From contig CAZADA010000055.1 in the NCBI GenBank assembly GCA_964483775.1, positions 1 through 18,834 on the forward strand: 18,834 bases of DNA, written 5' to 3'. The first letter of the stretch is position 1; each line of letters begins with the position of its first letter. The notes under the pieces were generated by a model. That model did no database searches. It was not told the origin of the DNA and was given only the letters and a program-made list of their open reading frames with translations. This document shows, in pieces, positions 6,717 to 14,809 of the stretch. A program made the position numbers and the translations under genes. The stretch comes from CAZADA01 sp964483775. Its GTDB lineage: Bacteria; Pseudomonadota; Alphaproteobacteria; Caulobacterales; Maricaulaceae.

Positions 6717-8076
6717 ACATGATCACGTAGACCAAGCAAGCCATCACCAGGCCTGTCACGGCGATGATGGTCGTGGACAATGTCCAGGTTCTTAAAGTCT
6801 CCGCTTCTGACAAACCGAATAGTCGGTTCACCAGCCAAAACCCAGAGTCGTTCACATGCCAGAAGCCCGTCGCCCCGGCGGCGATGGCGATGGTGATCAG
6901 GCCAAGCTGGGCCTGGGTCGGGTCAGCGGCCGCCACGATCGGCGCGGCGAGCCCTGCTGCGGTGATCATCGCCACCGTCGCGCTGCCCTGCGCGACCCGG
7001 ACCAACAGAGCCAGCACGAACCCAGCCAACAAAGGCGTGAGCCCAAACGTCAAAACCATCGTCGCAAGGTCCGCACCCGCGCCAGTATCGACCAACACTT
7101 GCTTGAACGCTCCGCCAGCGCCGGTCACCAAGATCACCGCGCCCGTCGGCTCAAACGCGCGCGCCAACCCACCGCGCACGCGCGCCTTGCCCGCCTCGTC
7201 CCGCGGCCGCACCACCGCGTACACAGCGCCGCACGCAATAATCAGCGCGGCAAACGGATGGCCAATGACGGCGGCAATGTCTCGCACGAAGCCAGGCTGA
7301 AGAAAGCTTCCCGCCAACGTCCCGATCAGGATGAGCGCCAGGGGCAAAGCGATCAGCCCCGCCGCCACGGGAAAAGAAACGCCAGCCGCCTCGTCGAGCG
7401 CCGGTCCAACCTCGCGCGGCGAAGGCTCCGCTGTGGCGCCGGCCGGAAGCGCGCGCCAGCGCTCCAAGACCCAAACCAGAATTGGACCTGCGAGCGCCAC
7501 GCTCACGGCGCCAATGCCGATCCCAAAGATGATCACCCAACCCAGGTCAGCGCCAATCAGCTCAGCGATGGCGATCGGTCCAGGCGTTGGCGGTATGAAG
7601 GCGTGCCCTGCAGCAAGGCCCGCACACAGCGGCAGCCCAAAGAACAGCGTGGCGCGGCCGGCGCGCGCCGCCAGTCCTCGAACGAATGGCATGAAGACGA
7701 TCAAAGCCACATCGAAAAAGACCGGCGTCGCCGCCGTCAGGCCGAGTCCGCCCATCATCCAGCTCTGCCGGTTCGCGCCGCCCGAACGCGCAGTGGCGCG
7801 CGCCAGACTTGTGATGGCGCCGCTGCACTCAAGCAGCACGCCGAACACGGCCCCCAGGCCAATCACGGGCGCAATGAACCCCAGCGTCCCGCCCATCCCG
7901 CTGATGACCGTTTCATAGGCCTGGCCGGGCGCGAGGCCCGCGGCGAGCGCACACAAAATGGCGATCGTCATCAACGCCACGAACGCATTCAGCTTGGCGC
8001 GAAGCACCAGCACCAACAGCGCAAGGACCCCGGCTAATGTTGCGATCACCGCGCGGTTTTCCGCGATCAGCTCCAC
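6715..8076 (-). CDS. GntP-family gluconate permease
   Basis: A 453-residue, very hydrophobic protein of the usual length for gluconate:proton symporters. Motifs of the family are GHAFIPPTPGP at 157-167, FFDVALIVFMPF at about 120-131, and HVNDSGFW at 407-414. It should sit in the inner membrane and import gluconate or a related aldonate; other members take up idonate or fructuronate, so the exact substrate is open. The start is a GTG at 8076 that overlaps the end of the lactonase gene by ten bases; the ribosome site is weak, suggesting coupling. Its position directly after a lactonase gene supports aldonate transport. Confidence 0.9.
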   Translation of the reverse strand: MELIAENRAVIATLAGVLALLVLVLRAKLNAFVALMTIAILCALAAGLAPGQAYETVISGMGGTLGFIAPVIGLGAVFGVLLECSGAITSLARATARSGGANRQSWMMGGLGLTAATPVFFDVALIVFMPFVRGLAARAGRATLFFGLPLCAGLAAGHAFIPPTPGPIAIAELIGADLGWVIIFGIGIGAVSVALAGPILVWVLERWRALPAGATAEPSPREVGPALDEAAGVSFPVAAGLIALPLALILIGTLAGSFLQPGFVRDIAAVIGHPFAALIIACGAVYAVVRPRDEAGKARVRGGLARAFEPTGAVILVTGAGGAFKQVLVDTGAGADLATMVLTFGLTPLLAGFVLALLVRVAQGSATVAMITAAGLAAPIVAAADPTQAQLGLITIAIAAGATGFWHVNDSGFWLVNRLFGLSEAETLRTWTLSTTIIAVTGLVMACLVYVIM

Positions 8077-9086
8077 TGCACGCCTGTCATCAGCGTTGGG
8101 ATCCGAAAGACGCGGTCATTGGCCGTGATGAACAGCGTCCGCCCGTCCTCGCCAAAGGCGCAATTGGCGGTGGCCCGTCCTGTGCGAATGCGGCCCAGCA
8201 AACGTCCGTCGGGCGAAAGAAGCAACACGCCGCCAGGGCCGGTGGCGAACACATGGCCCGACCGACAGACCGCCATGCCGTCCGGCAATCCGGGCGCGTC
8301 GTCACCCATCAGCGGAGCCGCGTCGAAAAACGTGGATCCCACTAAGACCCCGCCGCGGGAGTCCAGGTGAAACACCCGGATTTCCGGCGCGGCCGGATCC
8401 GACTGGCTGACATACAGACGCCGTCCATCAGGCGACAGCGCAATCCCGTTGGGAAACGTCATGTCGGAGACCAAGCGGCGCACATCGCCCGTGGGGCTAA
8501 GCCGATACACGCCGTTAACGGCCATCTCCTTGAGCGGGGAGTCGTTGAGGCCTGTCAGGCCGTAGGGCGGGTCGGTAAAGTAGAGCGCGCCATCGGCGGC
8601 CTCGACCACATCATTGGGGCTGTTGAACCGGCGTCCTTCAAAATGGTCGACCAGGCTCGCCCGGGACGTGGTCGCAAGGTCAATCGCCTCCACCCGGCGA
8701 AGGCCATGATTGCACACGATCAATCGCCCATCGCGCGCGTGCCACAAGCCATTGGCGCCAGGCTCGCGAAACCCCTCCGCCACAGCCGCGCCCGATGGCT
8801 GCAACAGCACATCAACGCCCTGGCCCCGCCGCCATCGATAGGCGGTGTTTCCTGGAACGTCGGTGAAATAGAGCGCGTTGCGGTCGGTGTCCCACGTCGG
8901 CCCCTCGCACCAAACATAGCCCGTGGCGATGGTCTCCAGCCTTGCATCTTGGGGAAACAGCCCGTGCGCCTGCGTATCGAACACTTCGATGTCCGACCGC
9001 GTCGCAAGCGCCTCATGCCGTAACGCACACCCCCACAGCCCCGCGGTCGACGCGATGCCCGCCAGCGCTGTTCGCCGGGTGATCAT
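8067..9086 (-). CDS. SMP-30/gluconolactonase-family lipoprotein
   Basis: A 339-residue six-bladed beta-propeller enzyme of the SMP-30/gluconolaconase/LRE family. The likely metal ligands are visible: Glu61 in CEGP, Asn213 in FPNG and Asp269 in PDG, with NSPND (155-159) as the substrate-side loop. The N-terminus MITRRTALAG carries a twin-arginine-like pair, and LWGC ends in Cys20, which looks like a lipobox. This suggests export and membrane anchoring, probably facing the periplasm. It would hydrolyse an aldonolactone such as glucono-1,5-lactone to the free acid. The ATG at 9086 overlaps the upstream GH3 stop as ATGA, and its own 3' end overlaps the gluconate permease. Related propellers have other lactone or organophosphate substrates, so the specificity is inferred from the neighbour. 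Confidence 0.85.
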   Translation of the reverse strand: MITRRTALAGIASTAGLWGCALRHEALATRSDIEVFDTQAHGLFPQDARLETIATGYVWCEGPTWDTDRNALYFTDVPGNTAYRWRRGQGVDVLLQPSGAAVAEGFREPGANGLWHARDGRLIVCNHGLRRVEAIDLATTSRASLVDHFEGRRFNSPNDVVEAADGALYFTDPPYGLTGLNDSPLKEMAVNGVYRLSPTGDVRRLVSDMTFPNGIALSPDGRRLYVSQSDPAAPEIRVFHLDSRGGVLVGSTFFDAAPLMGDDAPGLPDGMAVCRSGHVFATGPGGVLLLSPDGRLLGRIRTGRATANCAFGEDGRTLFITANDRVFRIPTLMTGVQWS

Positions 9087-11401
9087 TGGACCGACACCCG
9101 GGTTGGAATGGCGGCCGCCGGCGTCGATGACGCGGCCGCTGCTGACACCTCAACCGAGACGCTCCCCCGCAAGTCGGCCGATGACGCGCCGACAAAAAAC
9201 TCCAACCGCCCCGCTTCAATCGCCCAGTCGCCGTCGTCCAGATAGATCGCGGCCTGTTGCGGCGTGAGGGTGAAGGTGATCGTGCGCGTTTCACCGGCGG
9301 GGATCGCAACGCGCGCAAAGCCGCGAAGCTCAAGCTTGGGTCGCGACACCGAGGCGACCGGGTCGCGCATGTAGAGCTGAACAACTTCGTCGCCATCGCG
9401 CGAGCTGGTGTTCGCCACCGCCACCGAGATCGAAAACAGCTCATCGGGCCTCACGCGGCGCGCGGAGATGGCGGGCTCTGCATAGTCAAAAACCGCATAG
9501 GACAAGCCATGGCCAAACGGATAAAGCGCCGTGATCGGTTGATCGATGTACCGGTTGGTGTCCTTGGACAGGTCAGGGTCAGCCGGCCGGCCACTGGGCA
9601 ACTCACTGTACACCATCGGCGACTGCCCGGTTGCGCGCGGAAAGCTGATGGGCAGCCGTCCCGCCGGCGAAACCTCACCAAACAAGACGTCAGCCAGCGC
9701 GGGGCCAGCCTCCACGCCCAGCATCCACGTGTTCACGATCGCCTCGGCCTGGGCGTCGACCTCGGGGATCGCCAAGGGACGGCCGGTGACCAAAACAACA
9801 ATTACCGGCGTCCCGACCTCGAACACCGCCTCAGCCAGCGCCGCCTGGCTTGCAGGCAACGATATGTCCGAGCGAGACCGCGCTTCGCCCGACAAATCAA
9901 AGTCTTCGCCAATCACCAGGACGACCACATCGCTCTCGCGCGCCAGGCCGGCCGCCGCGGACAAACCGGCGGGCGTCGCAGCTTGCGTATCGGCGCCGGC
10001 GACATAACGCACCGTGCTGCCGCGCGGCGCCGCATCACGGATGCCGTCGAGGATCGAGACGACATCCTCAGCTTGGCCTTGCGCACGCCAGGACCCCAGC
10101 TGGGTCGAGGCGTCTTCGGCCAGCTGCCCCACCACCGCGATGCGTTGGGGCTGGGAACCCGAAAGCGGCAACGCCGCGCCCTCATTCTTCAGCACCACAA
10201 TGCTGCGCGTCGCGATCTCCCGCGCCGCCCGCCGGTTCTCCGGCGTCAGGATCGCTGCGGCTTCCCGATCCACATCGTGATAGGCCATCGGCGTATCGAA
10301 CAAACCCAGCCGCTCTTTTGTCGTCAGGATCCGGCCCACGGCCCAGTCGAGATCCGCTTGCAAGGACGGATCCGCCGCGATCGCATCGCCCAGCTCGCCG
10401 CCAAAGATACCGCTCGTCATGTCCATATCGACGCCGGCCCGTAACGCCAGAGCGCCCGCCTCAGCGCGGGTGGCCGCCACGCCATGGTTCATCAGCTCGG
10501 CTATGGCGTTCCAATCAGACACCACCATGCCGTCAAAACCCCATTGGTCGCGAAGCACGCCGTCAATCAGCGCTTCATTGCCGGTTGTGGGAACACCCGC
10601 CACATCGTTGAACGCGGTCATATAGCTGCCCGAGCCAGCAACAAGCGCAGCGTAAAACGGCGGCAAATAGACCTCATGCAGCCCACGCTCTGAGATATCA
10701 GCAGCCCCGTAGTCGCGCCCGCCCAACGCCGCGCCATAGGCGCCAAAATGCTTCGCCCCCGCGAGCATGGTGTCGTCAGCTCCAAGATCATCAGACTGGT
10801 AACCGCGCACTTGAGCTGCGGCCATCACTCCGCCCAGATACGGGTCGCCCCCAGCCCCCTCGACGATCCGGCCCCACCTTGCGTCGCGTGCAATGTCGAT
10901 CATCGGCGCGAATGTCCAGTGCAGACCTGACGCCGTCGCTTCAACGGCCGAGATCCGCGCCGCCCGCTCCCAGTCGGCAGGATCCCACGTGCTGGCCATG
11001 CCGATCGGCACGGGGAAAATCGTGCGGTATCCGTGAACAACATCCATGGCGAACAAGAGCGGAATGCCGTGGGGGCTTTCCTCAACGGCGACGCGTTGCA
11101 ATTCCGCCAAAGGCTCAGCGCCCGCCACATGCAGATAGGACCCCACATCCCCGCGGCGCACACGCGCCAACTCATCAGGCGTCAGCCTGGAGTTCAGGGA
11201 TTTGCTTCGCCCCCCAGCGGCCTGCACCAATTGTCCGAGTTTCTCCTCCTGGCTCATGGCGGCCAGCAGCGCCTCCACCCGAGGGCTCCACCCCTGTTCA
11301 GGAGCCGCCGGCCTCCCGTGATGGGGCGCTGCACAGCCAACCAAGCCGATGAACACCAACAGTGCGGCTGGACCGCCAACGATGCGACGCATGCGAAACA
11401 C
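9083..11401 (-). CDS. GH3 beta-glucosidase lipoprotein (BglX-like)
   Basis: About 772 residues. Numbered from the chosen start, the order is a lipoprotein signal with lipobox LVGC (Cys23), the GH3 N-terminal barrel with Asp120 in AMDVVHG, Lys217-His218 in AGAKHFGAYG, and the nucleophile Asp296 in GFDGMVVSDWNA. A GH3 C-terminal alpha/beta sandwich begins near SIVVLKNEGAALPL, and a fibronectin III-like domain follows (ELRGFARVAIPAGE). The overall plan matches periplasmic BglX. It should remove terminal glucose from beta-linked oligosaccharides. The GTG at 11401 is chosen because GGAGAG lies five bases upstream at 11407-11412; an ATG at 11392 and a GTG at 11440 are possible. It follows the receptor gene by 121 bases and overlaps the lactonase gene by four. 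Exact linkage preference cannot be read from sequence. Confidence 0.92.
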   Translation of the reverse strand: MFRMRRIVGGPAALLVFIGLVGCAAPHHGRPAAPEQGWSPRVEALLAAMSQEEKLGQLVQAAGGRSKSLNSRLTPDELARVRRGDVGSYLHVAGAEPLAELQRVAVEESPHGIPLLFAMDVVHGYRTIFPVPIGMASTWDPADWERAARISAVEATASGLHWTFAPMIDIARDARWGRIVEGAGGDPYLGGVMAAAQVRGYQSDDLGADDTMLAGAKHFGAYGAALGGRDYGAADISERGLHEVYLPPFYAALVAGSGSYMTAFNDVAGVPTTGNEALIDGVLRDQWGFDGMVVSDWNAIAELMNHGVAATRAEAGALALRAGVDMDMTSGIFGGELGDAIAADPSLQADLDWAVGRILTTKERLGLFDTPMAYHDVDREAAAILTPENRRAAREIATRSIVVLKNEGAALPLSGSQPQRIAVVGQLAEDASTQLGSWRAQGQAEDVVSILDGIRDAAPRGSTVRYVAGADTQAATPAGLSAAAGLARESDVVVLVIGEDFDLSGEARSRSDISLPASQAALAEAVFEVGTPVIVVLVTGRPLAIPEVDAQAEAIVNTWMLGVEAGPALADVLFGEVSPAGRLPISFPRATGQSPMVYSELPSGRPADPDLSKDTNRYIDQPITALYPFGHGLSYAVFDYAEPAISARRVRPDELFSISVAVANTSSRDGDEVVQLYMRDPVASVSRPKLELRGFARVAIPAGETRTITFTLTPQQAAIYLDDGDWAIEAGRLEFFVGASSADLRGSVSVEVSAAAASSTPAAAIPTRVSVQ

Positions 11402-11522
11402 GGGCGCTCTCCATTCGAAAAATGGCCGGACAACGGTCACAGTTGCCCGGCCCTGGCGTCGGCCCCAGCGGCCCTAGCGGCGGGAGGAGGACCTTAGGGA
11501 CGGTCCTGGCCGACGAAGACGC
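11402..11522 (-). other. Intergenic region between receptor and GH3 genes, with a weak hairpin
   Basis: This 121-base spacer holds the GH3 ribosome site and an inverted repeat AGGACC/GGTCCT (11488-11493 and 11502-11507, eight-base loop) just after the receptor stop. There is no T-run on the minus strand, so it is not a convincing terminator. It could act in attenuation or mRNA stabilisation between a highly expressed receptor and the enzyme genes. No promoter is evident. Confidence 0.35.
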
Positions 11523-14500
11523 CTAGAACGTTCCCCTCAGGATAAGGGAGTACCGACGGTCGTTTTGGTTGAACGACCGCGGGGCGCGCAGCCCATCCTC
11601 GTTGATCGACTGGGTCGTTTCGGTGATGTCGTTCAGCAAATTCACGCCTTGGAAGCCGATCGTGAAGTTGTCGTTGATGTCGTAGAAGAACGACGCATCC
11701 AGTTGCCCGGTCGCTTCTTGATAGATCGACGCAAATGGGAAAATCACGTCGTTCTTGGTCAACAAGAAATCGTCTCGCCAGTTCCAGGCCAGCCGGGCCT
11801 GTATCGGCCCCTTTTCATACAAGCCGATCAGGTTGTACTGGGTCTCCGAAACCCTTGGGAAGGCGGTGGTGTCACGAGCGAAACGCCCCTGGATCGTCTC
11901 ATCGAGATCGCCCAATCCGTCCGCGTCGATCCATGTGAAGTTCGCCTGGATCCCAAGCCCGTCAAACGGCTCGGGAAGGAAGTCGTAGAACTGGTTGTAG
12001 GCCAGCTCAAATCCGTTCAGCGTTGCGCTATCGTCAGAATTGACAATGGTGCGGCGAGACACGTCAAAGTCGACGCCATTATTGCTGAACGTCTCCACCT
12101 GAGTGCCGCCGCCCGTGACGGGTTGTCCAGGGTTTCCGGCTGACCCGATCCAGAAGTTCTCCAAATCCTTCCAGAAGGCCGCAACGGTGATCGAGCCGGT
12201 ATCGTTGAAATACCACTCATAGGTCAGGTCAAACTGTGTGGCCTCAATCGGCTCGAGGAACGGGTTGCCCGTTTCCAATTGCAGACCGTCAAAGGAGCCC
12301 GGCTCGCCCCCAAATTCCCCGATATCGCCGCCTGACCTCAAATCGAACGCCTGCGGCCGCACAATGGCCTGTGAGACACCAATCCGCGCCTGCCGCCCTC
12401 GACCAAAATCGAAACGCACATTCAAGCTCGGCAAAAGATGTTCGTATGAGTTATCAAAAGACTGGTCAATGGTCGTCGAGGTATCGCCAAAGAAGGTCTG
12501 AATTTCCGTTAGCTCTGCGTCAGACAAGGCGCAGACATCGGGAAGTCCCTCTTCCATCGTTGGGGGCGTGGCGCAAAAGGCCACGAGATCAGCAACTTGG
12601 AATTCTTCTGAAACAGAAGGAATGCGCGTCTGCCCGAGCGTCGTGACGTCAGTCTCAACGTAGCGCACGCCAATATTGCCGTCGATGGTCGTGCCTGGGC
12701 CCATGGCGCCGTCGAAGGCGAAGTCGGCGCGGCCGTAGATCGCCATGGTTTCCTGCTGAATGTCGACGATTTCATCAGGCGTGAACAGCGTCCCATCCAC
12801 AACTCCGCCCCGTGCGCCAAGCGGCGTGTAGAACGAACCTTGCGCCGCCAGGATTGGCGTAATCGTGTCGACAAAGCCAGTGTAGTTCTGAGCCAGGGGA
12901 CCCGAATACATCGGAATGCCGGTAACCGGCGGCGTACCGCGCAGGTAGTTGTCGAAATCGAAGGGCTGGAAGAGCCCTGGAGACAGCACATTGGCTTCTT
13001 CGAGCGTCAAAAGATTGTTCTCGCTGCCCGTCCAGATCTCGGAGACATTGCCCCAATTGAACGTCGAGTAGCGCAAATTGCTATCACGATCCGAGTAGCG
13101 AGCGCCAAACCGGACTGATTGCAAGAACCCGGTCCCGTCAAAATTGTATTCAGCATCAGCTTGGAACGCGACCGACTCCGCCGTCGAATCCTGGGCGTGA
13201 TCCATCGCCGAACGCCAGTAATACTCCGCAGGATCTTGGAAATAGTTAGCTTCCTCGCCCTCGGGAACGACGTAGGTAAAGTTAAGGCTCTCGCTGCCAA
13301 ACTCCAGCCCCGTAGCGGCAAAGAACGAGCCGTGGACGGTCACATCGAACACTTCCGTTTCCGATTCGATGTACTGGCCATCAAAGTTAAACGACCACTT
13401 GTCGTTCGGCGTCCACTTTACGTTCACACCGAAATCTGTCGTGACATCGTTCTCATAGCGCTCGCGCACCAGCGCCAGCTGACGAATGCCATTGAGCGGC
13501 AACGTATTGTCGTTCCCACGCCAACCGACGTTCTCGGTGATAACGCCGCGGCTCAGCACGCCATCGCTGCCGAACTCGAAGTCGTCTCCCAGCAACTCGG
13601 CGGCTGGGTCGTCGTCAATGCTCGATTCCAGGACGTTCTCGCCCCAGGCCAACACCGCATCCGAGCGCAGGAACTGCGCCGTGGCTTCCCAGGTTCGGTC
13701 CGGGCTTTCCCATTGGGCGGCAAGGCCAATCGCCTCGCGTTCGCGATCAAACTGCTGCGTGCGGATCCCCCCGCCCGTCGGCAAGTAGACCGTCTCACCA
13801 AGCAGAATATCTGTACGTTCCCTAAAATCGGCGGCCTGCGGCGTGTCGGCCCGCGATTTGAGTTCCGAGTTGGCGTAGCTGGCGAGCAGGCCAAGGCGCC
13901 CAAAATTCGTTTCCCACTGGTCAGACCACAATCCCGAATAGGCCGGCGTGGTCTCCTCGGCGAAGTCGGAATAAGTCGCCTCGACCGAAAAAGCCAACAC
14001 CCGATCATCGCTGTCGAAGGGTTTACGCGTGACAAGGTTCACCGACCCAGCAATGCCGCCCTCGATCATGTCCGCCGACTGGTTCTTGAAGACCTCAACC
14101 CCGCCCAACAATTCCGGCGACACATCTTCAAAACCAAGCACGCCCGACGAGTTGGCGGCGAACACGTCGCGCCCATTCAATTCAGAGCGCACAAACGGTA
14201 AGCCGCGCACAATCACGCCTGAGCCTTCAATGGCGAAGTGGTCTGGGTCTTCAGGGCCGGCGAAACGCTCGACGACGACACCAGGAACTCTCTGAAGCGC
14301 CTCAGACACGGACCGATCAGGCAGCGCGCCGATGTCCAGAGCCGTAATCGCGTCAACAATCACGCCGGAGTTTTGTTTGATGTCCTGAGACGTGGCGATG
14401 GAGCCGCGAAGACCGGTCACGACGACCCGATCGTCGGGCTCTTGCTCTTCATTCTCCTCGGTGGCCTCTTGGGCCGACGCCGCCCCGGCCAGCGCCCCCA

Positions 14501-14585
14501 TCGTCATCGCCAGGCATGAGGCTGACAGCATCAGCCGAACGGCCCGTCGGCATCCCCAAACCTCCGGATTCTCGTTGTGTGTCAT
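11523..14585 (-). CDS. TonB-dependent receptor, Xanthomonas/Caulobacter type
   Basis: A 1020-residue outer-membrane transporter. A signal peptide ends near ASA-QE at residue 38. An acidic linker and a likely TonB box (DDRVVVTG, 51-58) follow. The plug then shows the family pattern: ATSQDIKQNSGVIVDAI, DIGALPDRSVSEALQRVPGV, then a VIVRGL and GGSVNLVTRKPF-like end near 190. The rest is a long 22-strand barrel, closing with LILRGTF; the final Phe is the usual assembly signal. There is no STN domain, so it is not an anti-sigma-regulated receptor. It probably imports glucan oligosaccharides, given the enzymes on both sides. The ATG at 14585 has GGAGG eight bases upstream; the further upstream start at 14609 would add eight residues ahead of a good signal peptide. 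A predicted promoter and operator-like element precede it. Confidence 0.93.
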   Translation of the reverse strand: MTHNENPEVWGCRRAVRLMLSASCLAMTMGALAGAASAQEATEENEEQEPDDRVVVTGLRGSIATSQDIKQNSGVIVDAITALDIGALPDRSVSEALQRVPGVVVERFAGPEDPDHFAIEGSGVIVRGLPFVRSELNGRDVFAANSSGVLGFEDVSPELLGGVEVFKNQSADMIEGGIAGSVNLVTRKPFDSDDRVLAFSVEATYSDFAEETTPAYSGLWSDQWETNFGRLGLLASYANSELKSRADTPQAADFRERTDILLGETVYLPTGGGIRTQQFDREREAIGLAAQWESPDRTWEATAQFLRSDAVLAWGENVLESSIDDDPAAELLGDDFEFGSDGVLSRGVITENVGWRGNDNTLPLNGIRQLALVRERYENDVTTDFGVNVKWTPNDKWSFNFDGQYIESETEVFDVTVHGSFFAATGLEFGSESLNFTYVVPEGEEANYFQDPAEYYWRSAMDHAQDSTAESVAFQADAEYNFDGTGFLQSVRFGARYSDRDSNLRYSTFNWGNVSEIWTGSENNLLTLEEANVLSPGLFQPFDFDNYLRGTPPVTGIPMYSGPLAQNYTGFVDTITPILAAQGSFYTPLGARGGVVDGTLFTPDEIVDIQQETMAIYGRADFAFDGAMGPGTTIDGNIGVRYVETDVTTLGQTRIPSVSEEFQVADLVAFCATPPTMEEGLPDVCALSDAELTEIQTFFGDTSTTIDQSFDNSYEHLLPSLNVRFDFGRGRQARIGVSQAIVRPQAFDLRSGGDIGEFGGEPGSFDGLQLETGNPFLEPIEATQFDLTYEWYFNDTGSITVAAFWKDLENFWIGSAGNPGQPVTGGGTQVETFSNNGVDFDVSRRTIVNSDDSATLNGFELAYNQFYDFLPEPFDGLGIQANFTWIDADGLGDLDETIQGRFARDTTAFPRVSETQYNLIGLYEKGPIQARLAWNWRDDFLLTKNDVIFPFASIYQEATGQLDASFFYDINDNFTIGFQGVNLLNDITETTQSINEDGLRAPRSFNQNDRRYSLILRGTF

Positions 14586-14644
14586 CTGACTGTCCTCCCT
14601 CAGAAACACGCGTCTCCGGCGTGCTGATCACACTGTACTCACCA

Positions 14645-14673
14645 GTCAAATCGAACTTGTCTTACGTTGTCAA
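14645..14673 (-). promoter_or_regulatory. Predicted promoter of the TonB receptor operon
   Basis: On the minus strand, TTGACA (14668-14673) is followed after 17 bases by TTTGAC (14645-14650), a poor -10. The -35 and the 16 bases after it are almost the same as at the halogenase promoter. The -10 assignment is weak. Confidence 0.4.
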
Positions 14674-14675
14674 TT
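14654..14675. promoter_or_regulatory. Operator-like element shared with the halogenase promoter (copy 2)
   Basis: The minus strand contains TTGACAACGTAAGACAA, an imperfect inverted repeat. It differs from the copy at 4178-4199 at only three of 22 positions, and both copies are followed by the same TTCG and, six to eight bases later, by CTGGTGAGT. In this divergent region it could influence the GH9 operon as well. Confidence 0.5.
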
Positions 14676-14809
14676 GTGTTTTGAATGTGGTGAGCATCGG
14701 TGGTGAGTTCGTTGCATCCCGGTGACACTTTTGGGGTTGCAGCGCTCCCCTGATCGGTTTGGCATGGCCCCTAGACGGCCATCTCGCCTTGGGGGCTGGA
14801 GACAAGCAA

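Larger units (their letters stand above)
14586..14809. promoter_or_regulatory. Divergent intergenic control region
   Basis: These 224 bases separate the receptor (minus) from the GH9 gene (plus). They contain the predicted receptor promoter, one operator-like element, and ribosome sites for both genes (GGAGG at 14594-14598 on minus; GGAG at 14798-14801 on plus). I could not identify a convincing plus-strand promoter. Confidence 0.6.

Noticed and set aside
6856..8037. A 393-codon plus-strand frame opposite the gluconate permease
   Set aside because: Low-complexity, Arg/Gln/His-rich product, antisense to a clear GntP gene; a compositional artefact.
9257..10444. A 395-codon plus-strand frame opposite the BglX-like GH3 gene
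   Set aside because: Arg-rich shadow frame with no domain, opposite a gene with intact catalytic motifs.
11488..11507. An intrinsic terminator after the receptor gene
   Set aside because: The stem is short and no T-run follows on the minus strand; kept only as a weak hairpin.
13119..14201. A 360-codon plus-strand frame opposite the TonB receptor
   Set aside because: Same shadow pattern; the receptor frame has a signal peptide, plug motifs and the terminal Phe.
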